Assembly (NCBI GenBank): GCA_001770855.1
Contig: MESE01000096.1
Coordinates: 275,838-339,837, forward strand
Length of the DNA: 64,000 bases
Direction of reading: 5' to 3'
Source: Burkholderiales bacterium RIFCSPLOWO2_02_FULL_57_36
GTDB taxonomy: Bacteria > Pseudomonadota > Gammaproteobacteria > Burkholderiales > Burkholderiaceae_D
Positions within the stretch are counted from its first letter, which is position 1, and every line of letters starts with the position of its first letter. The position numbers and the translations under genes were made by a program. Positions 10,371 through 18,869 of the stretch are shown in pieces. The notes beneath the pieces were generated by a model. That model was not told the origin of the DNA, made no database searches, and was given only the letters and a program-made list of their open reading frames with translations.

Positions 10371-10406
10371 AAGGCCGCTCCGGGATAACTGAAGCGGCCT
10401 TTTTTA
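10371..10406 (+). terminator. Rho-independent terminator of the helicase gene
   Basis: A 9-bp stem (AAGGCCGCT / AGCGGCCTT) with a 13-base loop is followed directly by a run of T residues, 38 bp after the helicase stop. This is a classic intrinsic terminator. Confidence 0.85.
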
Positions 10407-10486
10407 TTGGATAAACACTACACTGTCATCCCTCACTGCGTTCGGGATGGCGTGGAATGGGATGTTTCCTCATTCTTATGAATTAA

Positions 10487-11683
10487 CTACAGTGCACAAG
10501 TCCGAAACCCGACAAACATGTCATTGCGTTCCGGCAAGTAAAAATTGCGGTATTTCAACGACTTCATCCTGGGCTGGGTCAGGTAGGATGCGCCACGCAG
10601 CGCCTGATGCGTCATGAACCACGGTTCGGAATATTCGCGATACGCATCCGCAGAGAACCCCCGATACGGTTCGAACGGCGAACATGTCCATTCCCACAGA
10701 TCGCCCCAGCGGAATGCCGGATGTCCCGATAATGCCGCATATTCCCATTCCGCCTCCGTCGGCAAGCGTCGTCCTGCCCATCTGCAGTAGGCCTGCGCTT
10801 CGAACAAACCGACATGCCGTACCGGCTCATTGCCCGGCAATGCCGTTTGCCTGCCGAACCGTTCGCAGCGCCAATGCCTGCCGTCACGATGCCAGTAGTG
10901 CGGAGCGGATTGTTCCTGCCGCATCAGCCATGCGTGCCCGGAAGGCGTCCATAATTGCGGCTTCTGATAACCGTCATCGTCGATGAATTCGGTGAACTGT
11001 GCATTCGTCACAAGCGTCGAGTCCATCGTGAAAGTCGGCACGTAACAGGGATGCGCCCATTTCTCATTGTCGAATATAAATCCGCGGTCCGGCTCGCTGC
11101 CTATCTGGATCGTACCGCCCGGAAAACGGATTTCGCCTTGCGCCCACGACGGTATCGTCCGGTCGGCCAGCCGCGGGGGCAATCCGACGCCCAAGGTCTG
11201 CAACGTGTACGCGAATGCTTCGCCATGCATGTCCTCATGCGCGAGCGCCAGCCGGTATGGATACAGCGCCGCGTCATTGTTCGGAACCCGGCTCAATTTA
11301 TCCAGCGCGCGATCGAGCACCTCATGGCAGTAGGTCTTGAGCCCTCCCGTGCTGGGCAACCCGAGCGTCCATCGCGCCCGGTGCGGCACGGTATTGGAAT
11401 CGAACCAGTCGTCGCCCTTGGTCAGCATCGATGTGCGATGCGCGGCATCCGGTGCGCTCGATTGCGCTTCCCGCAAAATGTACCACTCGGCGAACCAGGA
11501 GATATGGCCGAGCTCCCACAGCGGCGGATTAATGATATCCAGGATCGGCACCTGTTCCGGCGCGTCCAGTCCCGCCGATGCAAAACATTCGAATAACGCG
11601 AGCGTATAATCACGCGCATCCTGCAGGGCAATCGCCAGATCGCCTGGCGTGGCCTCTCGAAAAGAAGCATTCATCGGGATCAT
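10487..11683 (-). CDS. senA: Selenoneine synthase SenA (EgtB-like non-haem iron enzyme)
   Basis: This 398-residue protein has a DinB-like N-terminal domain and a C-terminal FGE-sulfatase domain (LPTEAEWEYAA, RGASYLTQPRMKSLKYRNFYLP). The iron-binding three-His set is visible at about His60 (WELGHISW) and His149/His153 (HEDMHGE). It is clearly a paralogue, not a copy, of the EgtB at 13.8-15.1 kb. Its location beside a SenB-type glycosyltransferase and a selenophosphate synthetase matches the published selenoneine pathway. There SenA joins a selenosugar to hercynine oxidatively; the C-Se bond is then broken to give selenoneine. The start is MIPMNASF at 11683, or the Met three codons later. The open frame runs 133 codons further upstream, but that part is only antisense to senB. 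The assignment rests on context and family and has not been tested. Confidence 0.85.
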   Translation of the reverse strand: MIPMNASFREATPGDLAIALQDARDYTLALFECFASAGLDAPEQVPILDIINPPLWELGHISWFAEWYILREAQSSAPDAAHRTSMLTKGDDWFDSNTVPHRARWTLGLPSTGGLKTYCHEVLDRALDKLSRVPNNDAALYPYRLALAHEDMHGEAFAYTLQTLGVGLPPRLADRTIPSWAQGEIRFPGGTIQIGSEPDRGFIFDNEKWAHPCYVPTFTMDSTLVTNAQFTEFIDDDGYQKPQLWTPSGHAWLMRQEQSAPHYWHRDGRHWRCERFGRQTALPGNEPVRHVGLFEAQAYCRWAGRRLPTEAEWEYAALSGHPAFRWGDLWEWTCSPFEPYRGFSADAYREYSEPWFMTHQALRGASYLTQPRMKSLKYRNFYLPERNDMFVGFRTCAL

Positions 11684-11717
11684 CGAATCATTTTTAAAAT
11701 CAGGCACGGGAAAGTCC

Positions 11718-12683
11718 TTGGTCAAGCCGCATATCGCTATTATCAGTCCGGCGCTGGCAAATGCCAACAACGGCAACTGGCAAACCGCAAGCCGATGGAA
11801 ACGGTTCCTGCAACGGCAGTATCGAACCACGATCGCACTCCAGTGGGATGGCACTCCTGCGGATATTTTGATAGCGCTGCACGCGCGCCGTTCGGCCGGA
11901 TCGATTGCCGCATTTGCGAGGAGCCACCCTTCCAGTCCGGCAATTGTCGTGTTGACCGGCACCGATTTATACCGGGACCTGGCAATCGATACCGATGCAC
12001 AGCGTTCGCTGCAGCTCGCCACCCGCCTGGTTGTGCTGCAAAGTGCAGGATTGAATGCATTAAGCCCCGATCTGCGAACCAAGACAAGCGTGATCCATCA
12101 ATCGTCGCGATCCCTGAAACCGGTGATCCGAGGCCCCGCTGCACGATACTTCGATGTCATCATGGTCGGTCACCTGCGCGACGAAAAGGATCCCGCCACC
12201 TTCATGCGGGCGGCGGCCTTGATGACAGGTCATGACGTTCGGATGACCCATGTCGGCGGCGCGACCGAGTCCTCGCTGGGCCGGCAAGCCGAATTAACAC
12301 AGGATGCTTTTTCCTTTTACCGCTGGCTCGGCAATCTGCCGCACGCATCCACACGGCAGTTGCTGAAGAACAGCGACCTGATGGTGATTGCATCGAAAAT
12401 GGAAGGCGGCGCGAACGTGATCATCGAAGCGGTCACCAGCGGCGTGCCGGTGCTGGCGAGCGATATTTCCGGCAATCGCGGCATGCTGGGCGAGGACTAT
12501 GCCGGATATTTTCCGGTGGGCGATAGCGTTGCCCTGGCGCGCTTGATTGAACGCGCAAGAGCGGACGCATCCTTTCTTGCACAGTTGCGTACCCAGTGTG
12601 CGGCACGCGCAACTCTTTTTTCACCTGAGCGGGAAAAAGCAGCCGTTCTGCAGTTGGTGGATAATGTCCTCAACCCAATTTAG
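11718..12683 (+). CDS. senB: Selenosugar synthase SenB (GT4-like glycosyltransferase, TIGR04348 type)
   Basis: In the published selenoneine pathway SenB couples selenophosphate with a UDP-sugar to form a 1-seleno-sugar, the first known biological C-Se bond-forming glycosyltransferase. The protein (321 residues from the TTG at 11718) shows the N-terminal IAIISPALANANNGN motif and the WKRFL segment of this family, VVLTGTDLYRDL, and a GT-B C-terminal half with SKMEGGANVIIEA and GNRGMLGEDYAGYFP. The start is uncertain. TTG at 11718 has a GGGAAAG site just upstream and fits the family N-terminus. A GTG at 11649 would overlap the senA coding start. It is followed after 9 bp by senC. Confidence 0.85.
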   Translation: MVKPHIAIISPALANANNGNWQTASRWKRFLQRQYRTTIALQWDGTPADILIALHARRSAGSIAAFARSHPSSPAIVVLTGTDLYRDLAIDTDAQRSLQLATRLVVLQSAGLNALSPDLRTKTSVIHQSSRSLKPVIRGPAARYFDVIMVGHLRDEKDPATFMRAAALMTGHDVRMTHVGGATESSLGRQAELTQDAFSFYRWLGNLPHASTRQLLKNSDLMVIASKMEGGANVIIEAVTSGVPVLASDISGNRGMLGEDYAGYFPVGDSVALARLIERARADASFLAQLRTQCAARATLFSPEREKAAVLQLVDNVLNPI

Positions 12684-12692
12684 GAATCTTTC

Positions 12693-13751
12693 ATGAACGC
12701 TCCAGCAGATCTGCAAATTAAACTGACCTCCTTCTCCCACGGCGGCGGCTGCGGCTGCAAGATTGCGCCCGGCGTACTGGCTGAAATCCTGAAAAAGTCG
12801 AGCGGTTTCCCGGTACCGAAGGAATTGATGGTCGGTATCGAAACTGCCGACGATGCCGCGGTCTACAAGCTCAATGACGAGCAGGCTTTGATCGCCACCA
12901 CCGATTTTTTCATGCCGATCGTGGATGATCCGTACGACTTCGGCCGTATCGCGGCGACCAATGCGATCTCCGACGTGTATGCGATGGGCGGTACACCCAT
13001 CATGGCGCTGGCGCTGGTCGGTATGCCGATCAACAAACTACCGGTGGAAACGATCGGTAAAATCATCCAGGGCGGCGAATCGATTTGCGCCGAGGCCGGC
13101 ATTCCGATCGCCGGCGGTCATACCATCGATTCGGTCGAGCCGATTTACGGACTGGTCGTGCTTGGCCTGGTGCATCCGTCGAAAGTCAAACGCAATGCCG
13201 ATGCCAAAGCCGGCGACAAACTGATTTTAGGCAAGCCGCTGGGCGTGGGAATCCTGTCTGCCGCACTGAAAAAAAATCTGCTGGATGAGGGCGGCTATGC
13301 GGCGATGATCGAGAACACCACCAAGCTGAACAAGCCCGGCAAGGCCTTGTCTGATCTCTCCGGCGTGCATGCATTGACCGATGTGACCGGTTTCGGTTTG
13401 CTGGGCCATCTGCTGGAACTGTCGCGCGGCGCCGGCCTGACAGCCAAGTTGAACATGGCGGACATTCCGCTGCTGCCCGGCGTGCGCAAACTCGCAGAAC
13501 TCGGTTGCATCACCGGTGCATCAGGGCGTAACTGGGATGGCTATGGCCATGATGTGGTGCTGGCGAATGCTGTCACCCCTATCGAGCAAATGCTCCTGAC
13601 CGATCCTCAGACTTCGGGCGGACTGCTGGTGTCATGTGATCCGGGCAGCGTCGATGAAGTGCTGGAATTATTCCGGCGCGAAGGATTTGCGCACGCCGCA
13701 GTCATAGGCGAAATGGCGGCAGGATCAGCGAAGGTTGACGTCGCGCCTTGA
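12693..13751 (+). CDS. senC: Selenophosphate synthetase SenC / SelD
   Basis: This 352-residue ATP-dependent enzyme makes selenophosphate from selenide. The N-terminal active loop SHGGGCGCK places Cys20, Cys22 and Lys23 at the positions of E. coli SelD Cys17, Cys19 and Lys20; all are encoded as Cys (TGC), not selenocysteine. Downstream motifs ATTDFFMPIVDDPYDFGRIA, SDVYAMGG and the glycine-rich LTDPQTSGGLL are intact, and the length is that of the family. It follows senB after 9 bp, so the two are probably cotranscribed. That position argues it is the pathway-dedicated SenC; it could also serve as the cell's only SelD for selenocysteine or selenouridine, which this window cannot tell. It converges on egtB with a 38-bp gap. 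Confidence 0.92.
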   Translation: MNAPADLQIKLTSFSHGGGCGCKIAPGVLAEILKKSSGFPVPKELMVGIETADDAAVYKLNDEQALIATTDFFMPIVDDPYDFGRIAATNAISDVYAMGGTPIMALALVGMPINKLPVETIGKIIQGGESICAEAGIPIAGGHTIDSVEPIYGLVVLGLVHPSKVKRNADAKAGDKLILGKPLGVGILSAALKKNLLDEGGYAAMIENTTKLNKPGKALSDLSGVHALTDVTGFGLLGHLLELSRGAGLTAKLNMADIPLLPGVRKLAELGCITGASGRNWDGYGHDVVLANAVTPIEQMLLTDPQTSGGLLVSCDPGSVDEVLELFRREGFAHAAVIGEMAAGSAKVDVAP

Positions 13752-13789
13752 CGGCAAGTCAAGCCAGATGTCCTCCTCCGGAGGATGTT

Positions 13790-15076
13790 TCAAATGGATC
13801 TTGCCAGCCGAATACCGCTGAACTGCCAGCGCGCCGTGGTGGGGAAAAAATTGCGATAGGTGGTGCGTGAATGACCTGCCGGCGTCACGCACGATGAGCC
13901 ACGCAGTACATATTGATTGGCCATGAACTTGCCGTTGTATTCGCCAATCGCACCCGCTGCCGTCCGATAGCCCGGATACGGCGCGTAGCTGCTGCTGGTC
14001 CACTGCCAGCATGCGCCGAACAATTGCGACAAGCCTCTGGCGGAGTCCGCTTGCACCGCTTGGGGATGAATAATTTCCGCAGCCAAAACCGGTTCGTTGC
14101 CCGCGGCATGTTCCCACTCGGCCTCGGTCGGAAGACGTGCGCCGACCCAGCGCGCATAAGCGTCCGCTTCAAAAAATGACAGGTGCGTTGCAGGCCGGCA
14201 CAAGTCCAGCGGCTGGCGCCCGTGCAGCGTAAACTCTTGCCACTCTGCTGAACCGCTGCTGTCGGTGCGCTGCCAGTACAGCGGCTGCACGAGCTGATTC
14301 GAACTCACCCAGTCCCAGCCCTCCGACAGCCACAGCGCCGGATCCTGATAGCCGCCGGCATCGATAAAATCAAGGAATTCCCGATTTGTCACCAGCCGCG
14401 ATGCCAGTTCGAATTTCTCCACGAACTGGCGGTGATGCGGCGTCTCGTTATCGAAACAAAATCCAGCGCCGGAATGGCCTATCTCGATGATGCCGGCATT
14501 GAATGTCCGCCATGCGAACGGCGGCTCATCCGAGCCGAGGCTGAACGCCTGTTTAGAAAAGGCGGGCTTCAGCGGATTCATCGACAGCAGATGCTTTACA
14601 TCGGTCAGCATCAACTCCTGATGCTGCTGCTCATGCTGCAGACCCATTTCGATCAATGGCATGATTTCCGCCGCCGATATGCGTTTTGAAAAAAACGGCA
14701 GCAACCGGCCCATGCGTGCATCCACGTTATGGCGATACGCGAGAATCTCGTCGAACGACGGGCGCGTCAGCAAACCGCGCTGTGCCCGCGCATGTTTTTC
14801 GCCGATGCCGTTGTAATAGGAATTGAACAGCATGCGGAACGCCGGATGATGCGGATTAAAATCCGGTTCGAAACGTTCCAGGATGAAGGTTTCGAAGAAC
14901 CAGGTTGTATGCGCCAGATGCCACTTGACCGGACTGGCATCGGGCATCGATTGAACGCAACAGTCTTCTTCGGATAAAGATTCCGACAGGCTGACGGAAC
15001 GTTTGCGAACCGAATTGTATTGTGCAAACAATGCATCGGCAGCGGATAAGACATTTGATAGGGTATCAATGGTCAT
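13790..15076 (-). CDS. egtB: Ergothioneine biosynthesis protein EgtB (hercynine oxygenase)
   Basis: This 428-residue protein is a non-haem iron sulfoxide synthase. It uses O2 to attach a thiol donor (cysteine or gamma-glutamylcysteine) to hercynine. The iron ligands are visible as His56 (HLAHTTWFFE) and His148/His152 (HEQQHQE). The C-terminal FGE-sulfatase domain ends with LRGSSCVTPAGHSRTTYRNFFP. No egtA or egtC is in the window, which is compatible with a cysteine-type EgtB, but the donor cannot be decided from sequence by eye. It lies 186 bp downstream of egtD on the same strand and faces senC. No C-S lyase (EgtE) is visible nearby. Confidence 0.93.
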   Translation of the reverse strand: MTIDTLSNVLSAADALFAQYNSVRKRSVSLSESLSEEDCCVQSMPDASPVKWHLAHTTWFFETFILERFEPDFNPHHPAFRMLFNSYYNGIGEKHARAQRGLLTRPSFDEILAYRHNVDARMGRLLPFFSKRISAAEIMPLIEMGLQHEQQHQELMLTDVKHLLSMNPLKPAFSKQAFSLGSDEPPFAWRTFNAGIIEIGHSGAGFCFDNETPHHRQFVEKFELASRLVTNREFLDFIDAGGYQDPALWLSEGWDWVSSNQLVQPLYWQRTDSSGSAEWQEFTLHGRQPLDLCRPATHLSFFEADAYARWVGARLPTEAEWEHAAGNEPVLAAEIIHPQAVQADSARGLSQLFGACWQWTSSSYAPYPGYRTAAGAIGEYNGKFMANQYVLRGSSCVTPAGHSRTTYRNFFPTTARWQFSGIRLARSI

Positions 15077-15262
15077 TTCGCATTCTTTTCATTAGCTTGG
15101 AAAGTGCAAAGATAACGGCCGCATGAACTTCAGGTTTGGGCCAGCGCAAACAGTTGGGCATCGCTGATGCGCTATCGGATTTTTTACGGCACAAGCCTTG
15201 TTGTACTCGTTCAAAATGATTAGTCTGCCAAAACTGTGCTGCCTTACAGAAAAAATTGCCGT

Positions 15263-16225
15263 TTAGACTGCGTGTGCATGGCAAACCATGAACCATTCCT
15301 GCGGATCGGTCCATATCTGCACGTCGCCAAAACCGGCTTTTTGCAGCAGCAAAATAAACTCTCGTTGCGTATATTTGTAACTGTTTTCCGTATGAATACG
15401 TTCATCGCGCTCGAATCGCCGCTCACCGCCCTGCCAGCGTACCGTATGATTGATTTTGGCTTCGAGGTGCATTTCGATGCGGCTTGATTCAGGATTGAAA
15501 AAGCCGAGATGCTGCCAATTGCGCACATCGAAATCGGCATCCAGCAGGCGATTGAGATGGTGCAGCAGATTCAGGTTGAAACAAGCAGTCACACCCAGCG
15601 CATCATCATAAGCCGCATCGAGCGTCGCCTTGTTCTTGACAAGATCGACGCCGATCAATATTCCGCCGTCGGCACGTCCGTTTACATCACAAGCCTTGCG
15701 CAGTCTTCGCAGAAAACCTGATGCTTCCTGAGGTGTGAAATTGCCGATCGACGATCCGGGATAAAAGAACAAGCGCTTTTCCGGGCGTACTGCGTCGGGC
15801 AGGTCAAGCGTGCCGGAAAAATCCATTCCGATCGCGGTCATTTCGATTTGCGGAAACTGCTGCTGCAGGCGCGCAACGGCGTCATGCATGAAATCGACGG
15901 AGATATCGATAGGCACATACTGTCCGGGCTGCAACACCAGAAACAGGCGCGCCGCTTTTGCGCAGTTGCCGGCGCCAAGATCGATCAGCGTCGCACCGCG
16001 GCCGATCGACTGTGCAATTGCGGACGCATGGGTATCGAAAATCGCCGCTTCGGTACGCGTCGGATAATACTCCGGCAGTTCGCAAATTGCTTCGAACAGC
16101 TTGGAGCCGAGTGCATCGTAAAGATACTTCGGTGAGGTAAAAGCATGGGGCGCGGCCAGCCCCGCGATCAATTCATCCCGGATTGCAATGACGTTTTGTT
16201 CGGTGCGCTGGATGAATTGAGCCAA
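15263..16225 (-). CDS. egtD: L-histidine N-alpha-methyltransferase EgtD
   Basis: This 320-residue enzyme trimethylates the histidine alpha-amino group using S-adenosylmethionine to give hercynine, the shared precursor of ergothioneine and selenoneine. The SAM-binding LIDLGAGNCAKA sits near 80-91. The family N-terminal SPKYLYDALGSKLFEAICELPEYYPTR and the FYPGSSIGNF motif are intact. The start codon is a TTG at 16225 that begins immediately after the TAA of the upstream tlpA-like gene, which implies translational coupling. It is the only source of hercynine in the window, so both egtB and senA depend on it or on a copy elsewhere. Confidence 0.94.
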   Translation of the reverse strand: MAQFIQRTEQNVIAIRDELIAGLAAPHAFTSPKYLYDALGSKLFEAICELPEYYPTRTEAAIFDTHASAIAQSIGRGATLIDLGAGNCAKAARLFLVLQPGQYVPIDISVDFMHDAVARLQQQFPQIEMTAIGMDFSGTLDLPDAVRPEKRLFFYPGSSIGNFTPQEASGFLRRLRKACDVNGRADGGILIGVDLVKNKATLDAAYDDALGVTACFNLNLLHHLNRLLDADFDVRNWQHLGFFNPESSRIEMHLEAKINHTVRWQGGERRFERDERIHTENSYKYTQREFILLLQKAGFGDVQIWTDPQEWFMVCHAHAV

Positions 16226-16804
16226 TTATTTATCCTGTTTCAGTAATTTCAGAATCGGTGCCCGCATTTCCGGATGATCCCAATTTGCATCACCGACCAG
16301 TTGATAGCGCAGCAAGCCGTTTCTATCGATCAAGAAACTCGCCGGGAGAATACGCACCCGCCACGCTTTCATTATCTCCAAATCCGCATCGCGCAAAATC
16401 ATGAAATCAACAGGTATCCGCGTCAGGAACTGTTCAATGCGCGGCTTCCCTTCGCCGATGTTGATGCCCACAATCCTGAAGCGCTGGCCGGCCAGGTGTT
16501 TTTGCAATCGATTCAACGAGGGCATTTCATCGCGGCACGGTTCGCACCAGCTGGCCCAGAAATTCACCAGAACCACTTCGCCCTTGAACCCCGCGAGGTC
16601 AACCGTTCGATCCGCGAGGTCCGGCAAAATCAATGGTGATGGCGCTTGGCCACCGGCCGTCGAAAATGCTTTCCAACTCGATCTGGCCGATACCGGGCTG
16701 GACAGAAACAAGGCGCAGGCGGCGATCGCACAACATGACGTCCACCTGCGCATCCGGAAATTTCCTGTGTTGCCAGCCGCGCGTCGATCGATTAATGACA
16801 ACAT
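16226..16804 (-). CDS. TlpA/ResA-like thioredoxin-fold protein
   Basis: This 192-residue secreted or membrane-anchored protein has a hydrophobic segment (about 24-40, CCAIAACALFLSSPVSA) and a thioredoxin fold. Its redox motif is WCEPC (Cys87/Cys90), preceded by VVLVNFWAS. A cis-Pro loop (RILPASFLID) is present. TlpA-like proteins act as periplasmic thiol-disulfide reductases. The gene is directly upstream of egtD with no gap, in one minus-strand run with the transglutaminase-like gene. A link to thiol or selenol chemistry is tempting, but the protein is predicted extracytoplasmic while EgtB and EgtD are cytoplasmic, so the shared operon may reflect shared regulation only. Confidence 0.85.
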   Translation of the reverse strand: MLSLIDRRAAGNTGNFRMRRWTSCCAIAACALFLSSPVSARSSWKAFSTAGGQAPSPLILPDLADRTVDLAGFKGEVVLVNFWASWCEPCRDEMPSLNRLQKHLAGQRFRIVGINIGEGKPRIEQFLTRIPVDFMILRDADLEIMKAWRVRILPASFLIDRNGLLRYQLVGDANWDHPEMRAPILKLLKQDK

Positions 16805-16828
16805 GAATCGATCCGATTGATCCTGCGC

Positions 16829-17899
16829 TTACGCAATTTCGCGCGAAGTGATCTTGTAGGAAAAGTTATCCGGATCGAGGCTGTCCATGCGCGCAACTTT
16901 CCCGTTTTCGATCACTTCCGCATTCGGATACATGAAGAAGCCGAGCTTGCCCTTGGCCGCGTTCGGCAATTGAACGTCGTGCGCGTAATTAAGCGCCAGC
17001 CAGTTCATCTCCCACGAACCGAACAATCGCTTGCGCGCCGCCTCGACCTTTACATCGTTCAAGGGCAAGCCGCCGTTCTCTTCCAGCACGACTTTACGCA
17101 CATCCGCAGGATCGACCGGCACCCAGCCGTAACCGGCAAGATAAACTTCCGCGCGACAATGTTGAGCCTTGGTAATGTCGCCGGATTTTCCCAGCGACTT
17201 GTAGCCCAGGCGTGAATCCGCCACACGAATGCCGTAGACATCGCGCGCCGGTATGCCCGCCGCGCGGGCCAGCCCGACGTATAGTGAATTCAGATCGCCG
17301 CATTTTCCGCCGAGATTCCCGGTTTCGAGCATGGCCTTGATATCGCCGACGCCGCATCCGCGCACTTTCGGATCGCGGTGCGTATTATCGACAATCCATT
17401 CATAGATCGCACGTGATTTTTCCAGATCCGTATGTGCGCCTTTGGTGATTTCCAGTGCCGTCTTCCTGACAATGCCGTCGGTGGGCAACAATTCGGTCGG
17501 CTCAAGATATTTTTTCAGTTCGGCCTGATCGATTTTTGCATCGGAAGGCGCAGCACCCAAATCGACAGCCCGGTCACGCGTAGCGAAACGCGAAGTCAGT
17601 TCCACTACCGGCTTGGCGCCGCCCGAATATTCAGCAACCAGGATACCTGCGCCATACTTCGCGTCCTGAATGATTTTTGCGTTTGCGCCGTCCGCCGTGA
17701 AGGAACTCGCGAGTATTTTTTGATAATCGGCATTCACGGTCGGCACAGGCAGCCAGATGGTCGCCGGGCTCGCGGTATTCAATTCAACGCGGGTCGTCAC
17801 TTCGAAGGTGCGCCACTTCTCTTCGGCGGCAACGCCAAACGGTGCAATCGATGTTGCGGACAAAGCAGCAGCGGTTTTCAAAAACGATCGGCGATCCAT
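16829..17899 (-). CDS. Transglutaminase-like domain protein with twin-arginine signal
   Basis: This 356-residue protein starts at MDRRSFLKTAAALSA (17899), a good twin-arginine signal (RRSFLK) preceded by a GAGAGAAT ribosome site; the open frame runs 28 codons further upstream. A transglutaminase-core domain spans about 150-290 with the Cys-containing GGKCGDLNSLYVGLARAAGIPAR motif, His in AQHCRAEVYL, and Asp in VPVDPADV, giving a Cys-His-Asp triad. The function of bacterial members is mostly protease-like or unknown. It lies 24 bp upstream of the TlpA-like gene and heads the run transglutaminase, tlpA, egtD, egtB. Tat export suggests a folded periplasmic enzyme. Confidence 0.8.
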   Translation of the reverse strand: MDRRSFLKTAAALSATSIAPFGVAAEEKWRTFEVTTRVELNTASPATIWLPVPTVNADYQKILASSFTADGANAKIIQDAKYGAGILVAEYSGGAKPVVELTSRFATRDRAVDLGAAPSDAKIDQAELKKYLEPTELLPTDGIVRKTALEITKGAHTDLEKSRAIYEWIVDNTHRDPKVRGCGVGDIKAMLETGNLGGKCGDLNSLYVGLARAAGIPARDVYGIRVADSRLGYKSLGKSGDITKAQHCRAEVYLAGYGWVPVDPADVRKVVLEENGGLPLNDVKVEAARKRLFGSWEMNWLALNYAHDVQLPNAAKGKLGFFMYPNAEVIENGKVARMDSLDPDNFSYKITSREIA

Positions 17900-18137
17900 A
17901 ATTCTCTCCATTGATGACGTGACGATTCGGTGCAGCATGCCGTGATTCGGTAATTTCATCCTGCGGTGCAGCGCGACATCCACTAAACTAGCGAAGTTTA
18001 GCGCATTCCCGGAAATCTTTTTTGCGGCCGATCAGCTTCGGAAAATAGTAATACGGAGCATGTTTCCTCTTGAACGGCCGGCACTGACGATAGTTTGGGT
18101 TGCATTCCTTCCTGCCTCGATCCATCAGCGACAATGA

Positions 18138-18869
18138 ATGACAAGCACCCTGACACGCGCGACTGACATGAAACCGGCCACAGAATTGCAACACACTGCC
18201 CCTGCCCTCGAATGCCGCGGCGTCCGCAAAGCCTATGGCAGCAAGCGCGTCGTCCTCGACCATCTGGACTTCACCCTGGCGTCCGGCGAATATGTCGCCA
18301 TCATGGGCGATTCGGGCGTCGGCAAATCGACCTTGCTCAATTTGATCGCCGGACTGGATGCGCTGGACAGCGGCGATATGCTGATCGATGGCGCGCGCAT
18401 GTCCCTGCTCGATGACGATGAATCGACACGTTTGCGGCGTGAGAAGCTCGGTTTCATTTTCCAGGCGTTTCATGTCTTGCCGCACCTGACCCTGACGCAG
18501 AACATTGCGCTGCCTTTGCTGCTGAACGGACTGCCTCTGGAGCGCGCGGAGTTGATGCTCGATGCGGTCGGCCTGCAGGGACGCGGCAACGATTTCCCGC
18601 GCCAGTTATCCGGCGGCGAGCTGCAGCGGGTGGCGATTGCCCGCGCGCTGGTGCATCGTCCGCGCCTAGTCCTGGCCGATGAACCCACAGGAAATCTCGA
18701 TCCGGATACCGCTCACGACGTGCTAATGCTGTTGCGAAACGAGATCAAGACAAACGGCGCATCCGGCATCATCGTCACCCATTCGCGTGCAGCGGCGGCA
18801 ACGGCTGACCGCATTCTGGTCCTAACCAAGGATGGGCTGCATCCGATGCAGGCAAATCAGCCCGGATGA
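18138..18869 (+). CDS. ABC transporter ATP-binding protein (LolD/MacB-type)
   Basis: This 243-residue ATPase belongs to the branch that pairs with FtsX-fold permeases. Walker A is GDSGVGKST, the signature is [15 protein letters not shown], and Walker B is [12 protein letters not shown]. The GELQR form of the signature is typical of LolD and MacB rather than importers. Met at 18138 or at 18168 are both possible starts; the core begins at [11 protein letters not shown]. Its stop overlaps the permease start by 4 bp. It is not the LolD of the lipoprotein-sorting system unless lolC/E partners exist; the single-chain 844-residue permease argues against that. Confidence 0.88.
   Translation: MTSTLTRATDMKPATELQHTAPALECRGVRKAYGSKRVVLDHLDFTLASGEYVAIMGDSGVGKSTLLNLIAGLDALDSGDMLIDGARMSLLDDDESTRLRREKLGFIFQAFHVLPHLTLTQNIALPLLLNGLPLERAELMLDAVGLQGRGNDFPRQLSGGELQRVAIARALVHRPRLVLADEPTGNLDPDTAHDVLMLLRNEIKTNGASGIIVTHSRAAAATADRILVLTKDGLHPMQANQPG

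Noticed and set aside
11684..12082. Extension of the senA frame by 133 codons upstream
   Set aside because: It runs antisense through senB, has no family similarity, and the DinB-like domain begins only after MIPMNASF.
12750..12760. Possible selenocysteine codon in the selenophosphate synthetase active site
   Set aside because: The active-site codons are TGC (Cys), not TGA, and no SECIS-like need arises.
13774..13785. Palindrome TCCTCCGGAGGA between senC and egtB as a terminator
   Set aside because: It has no loop and no T-tract on either side.
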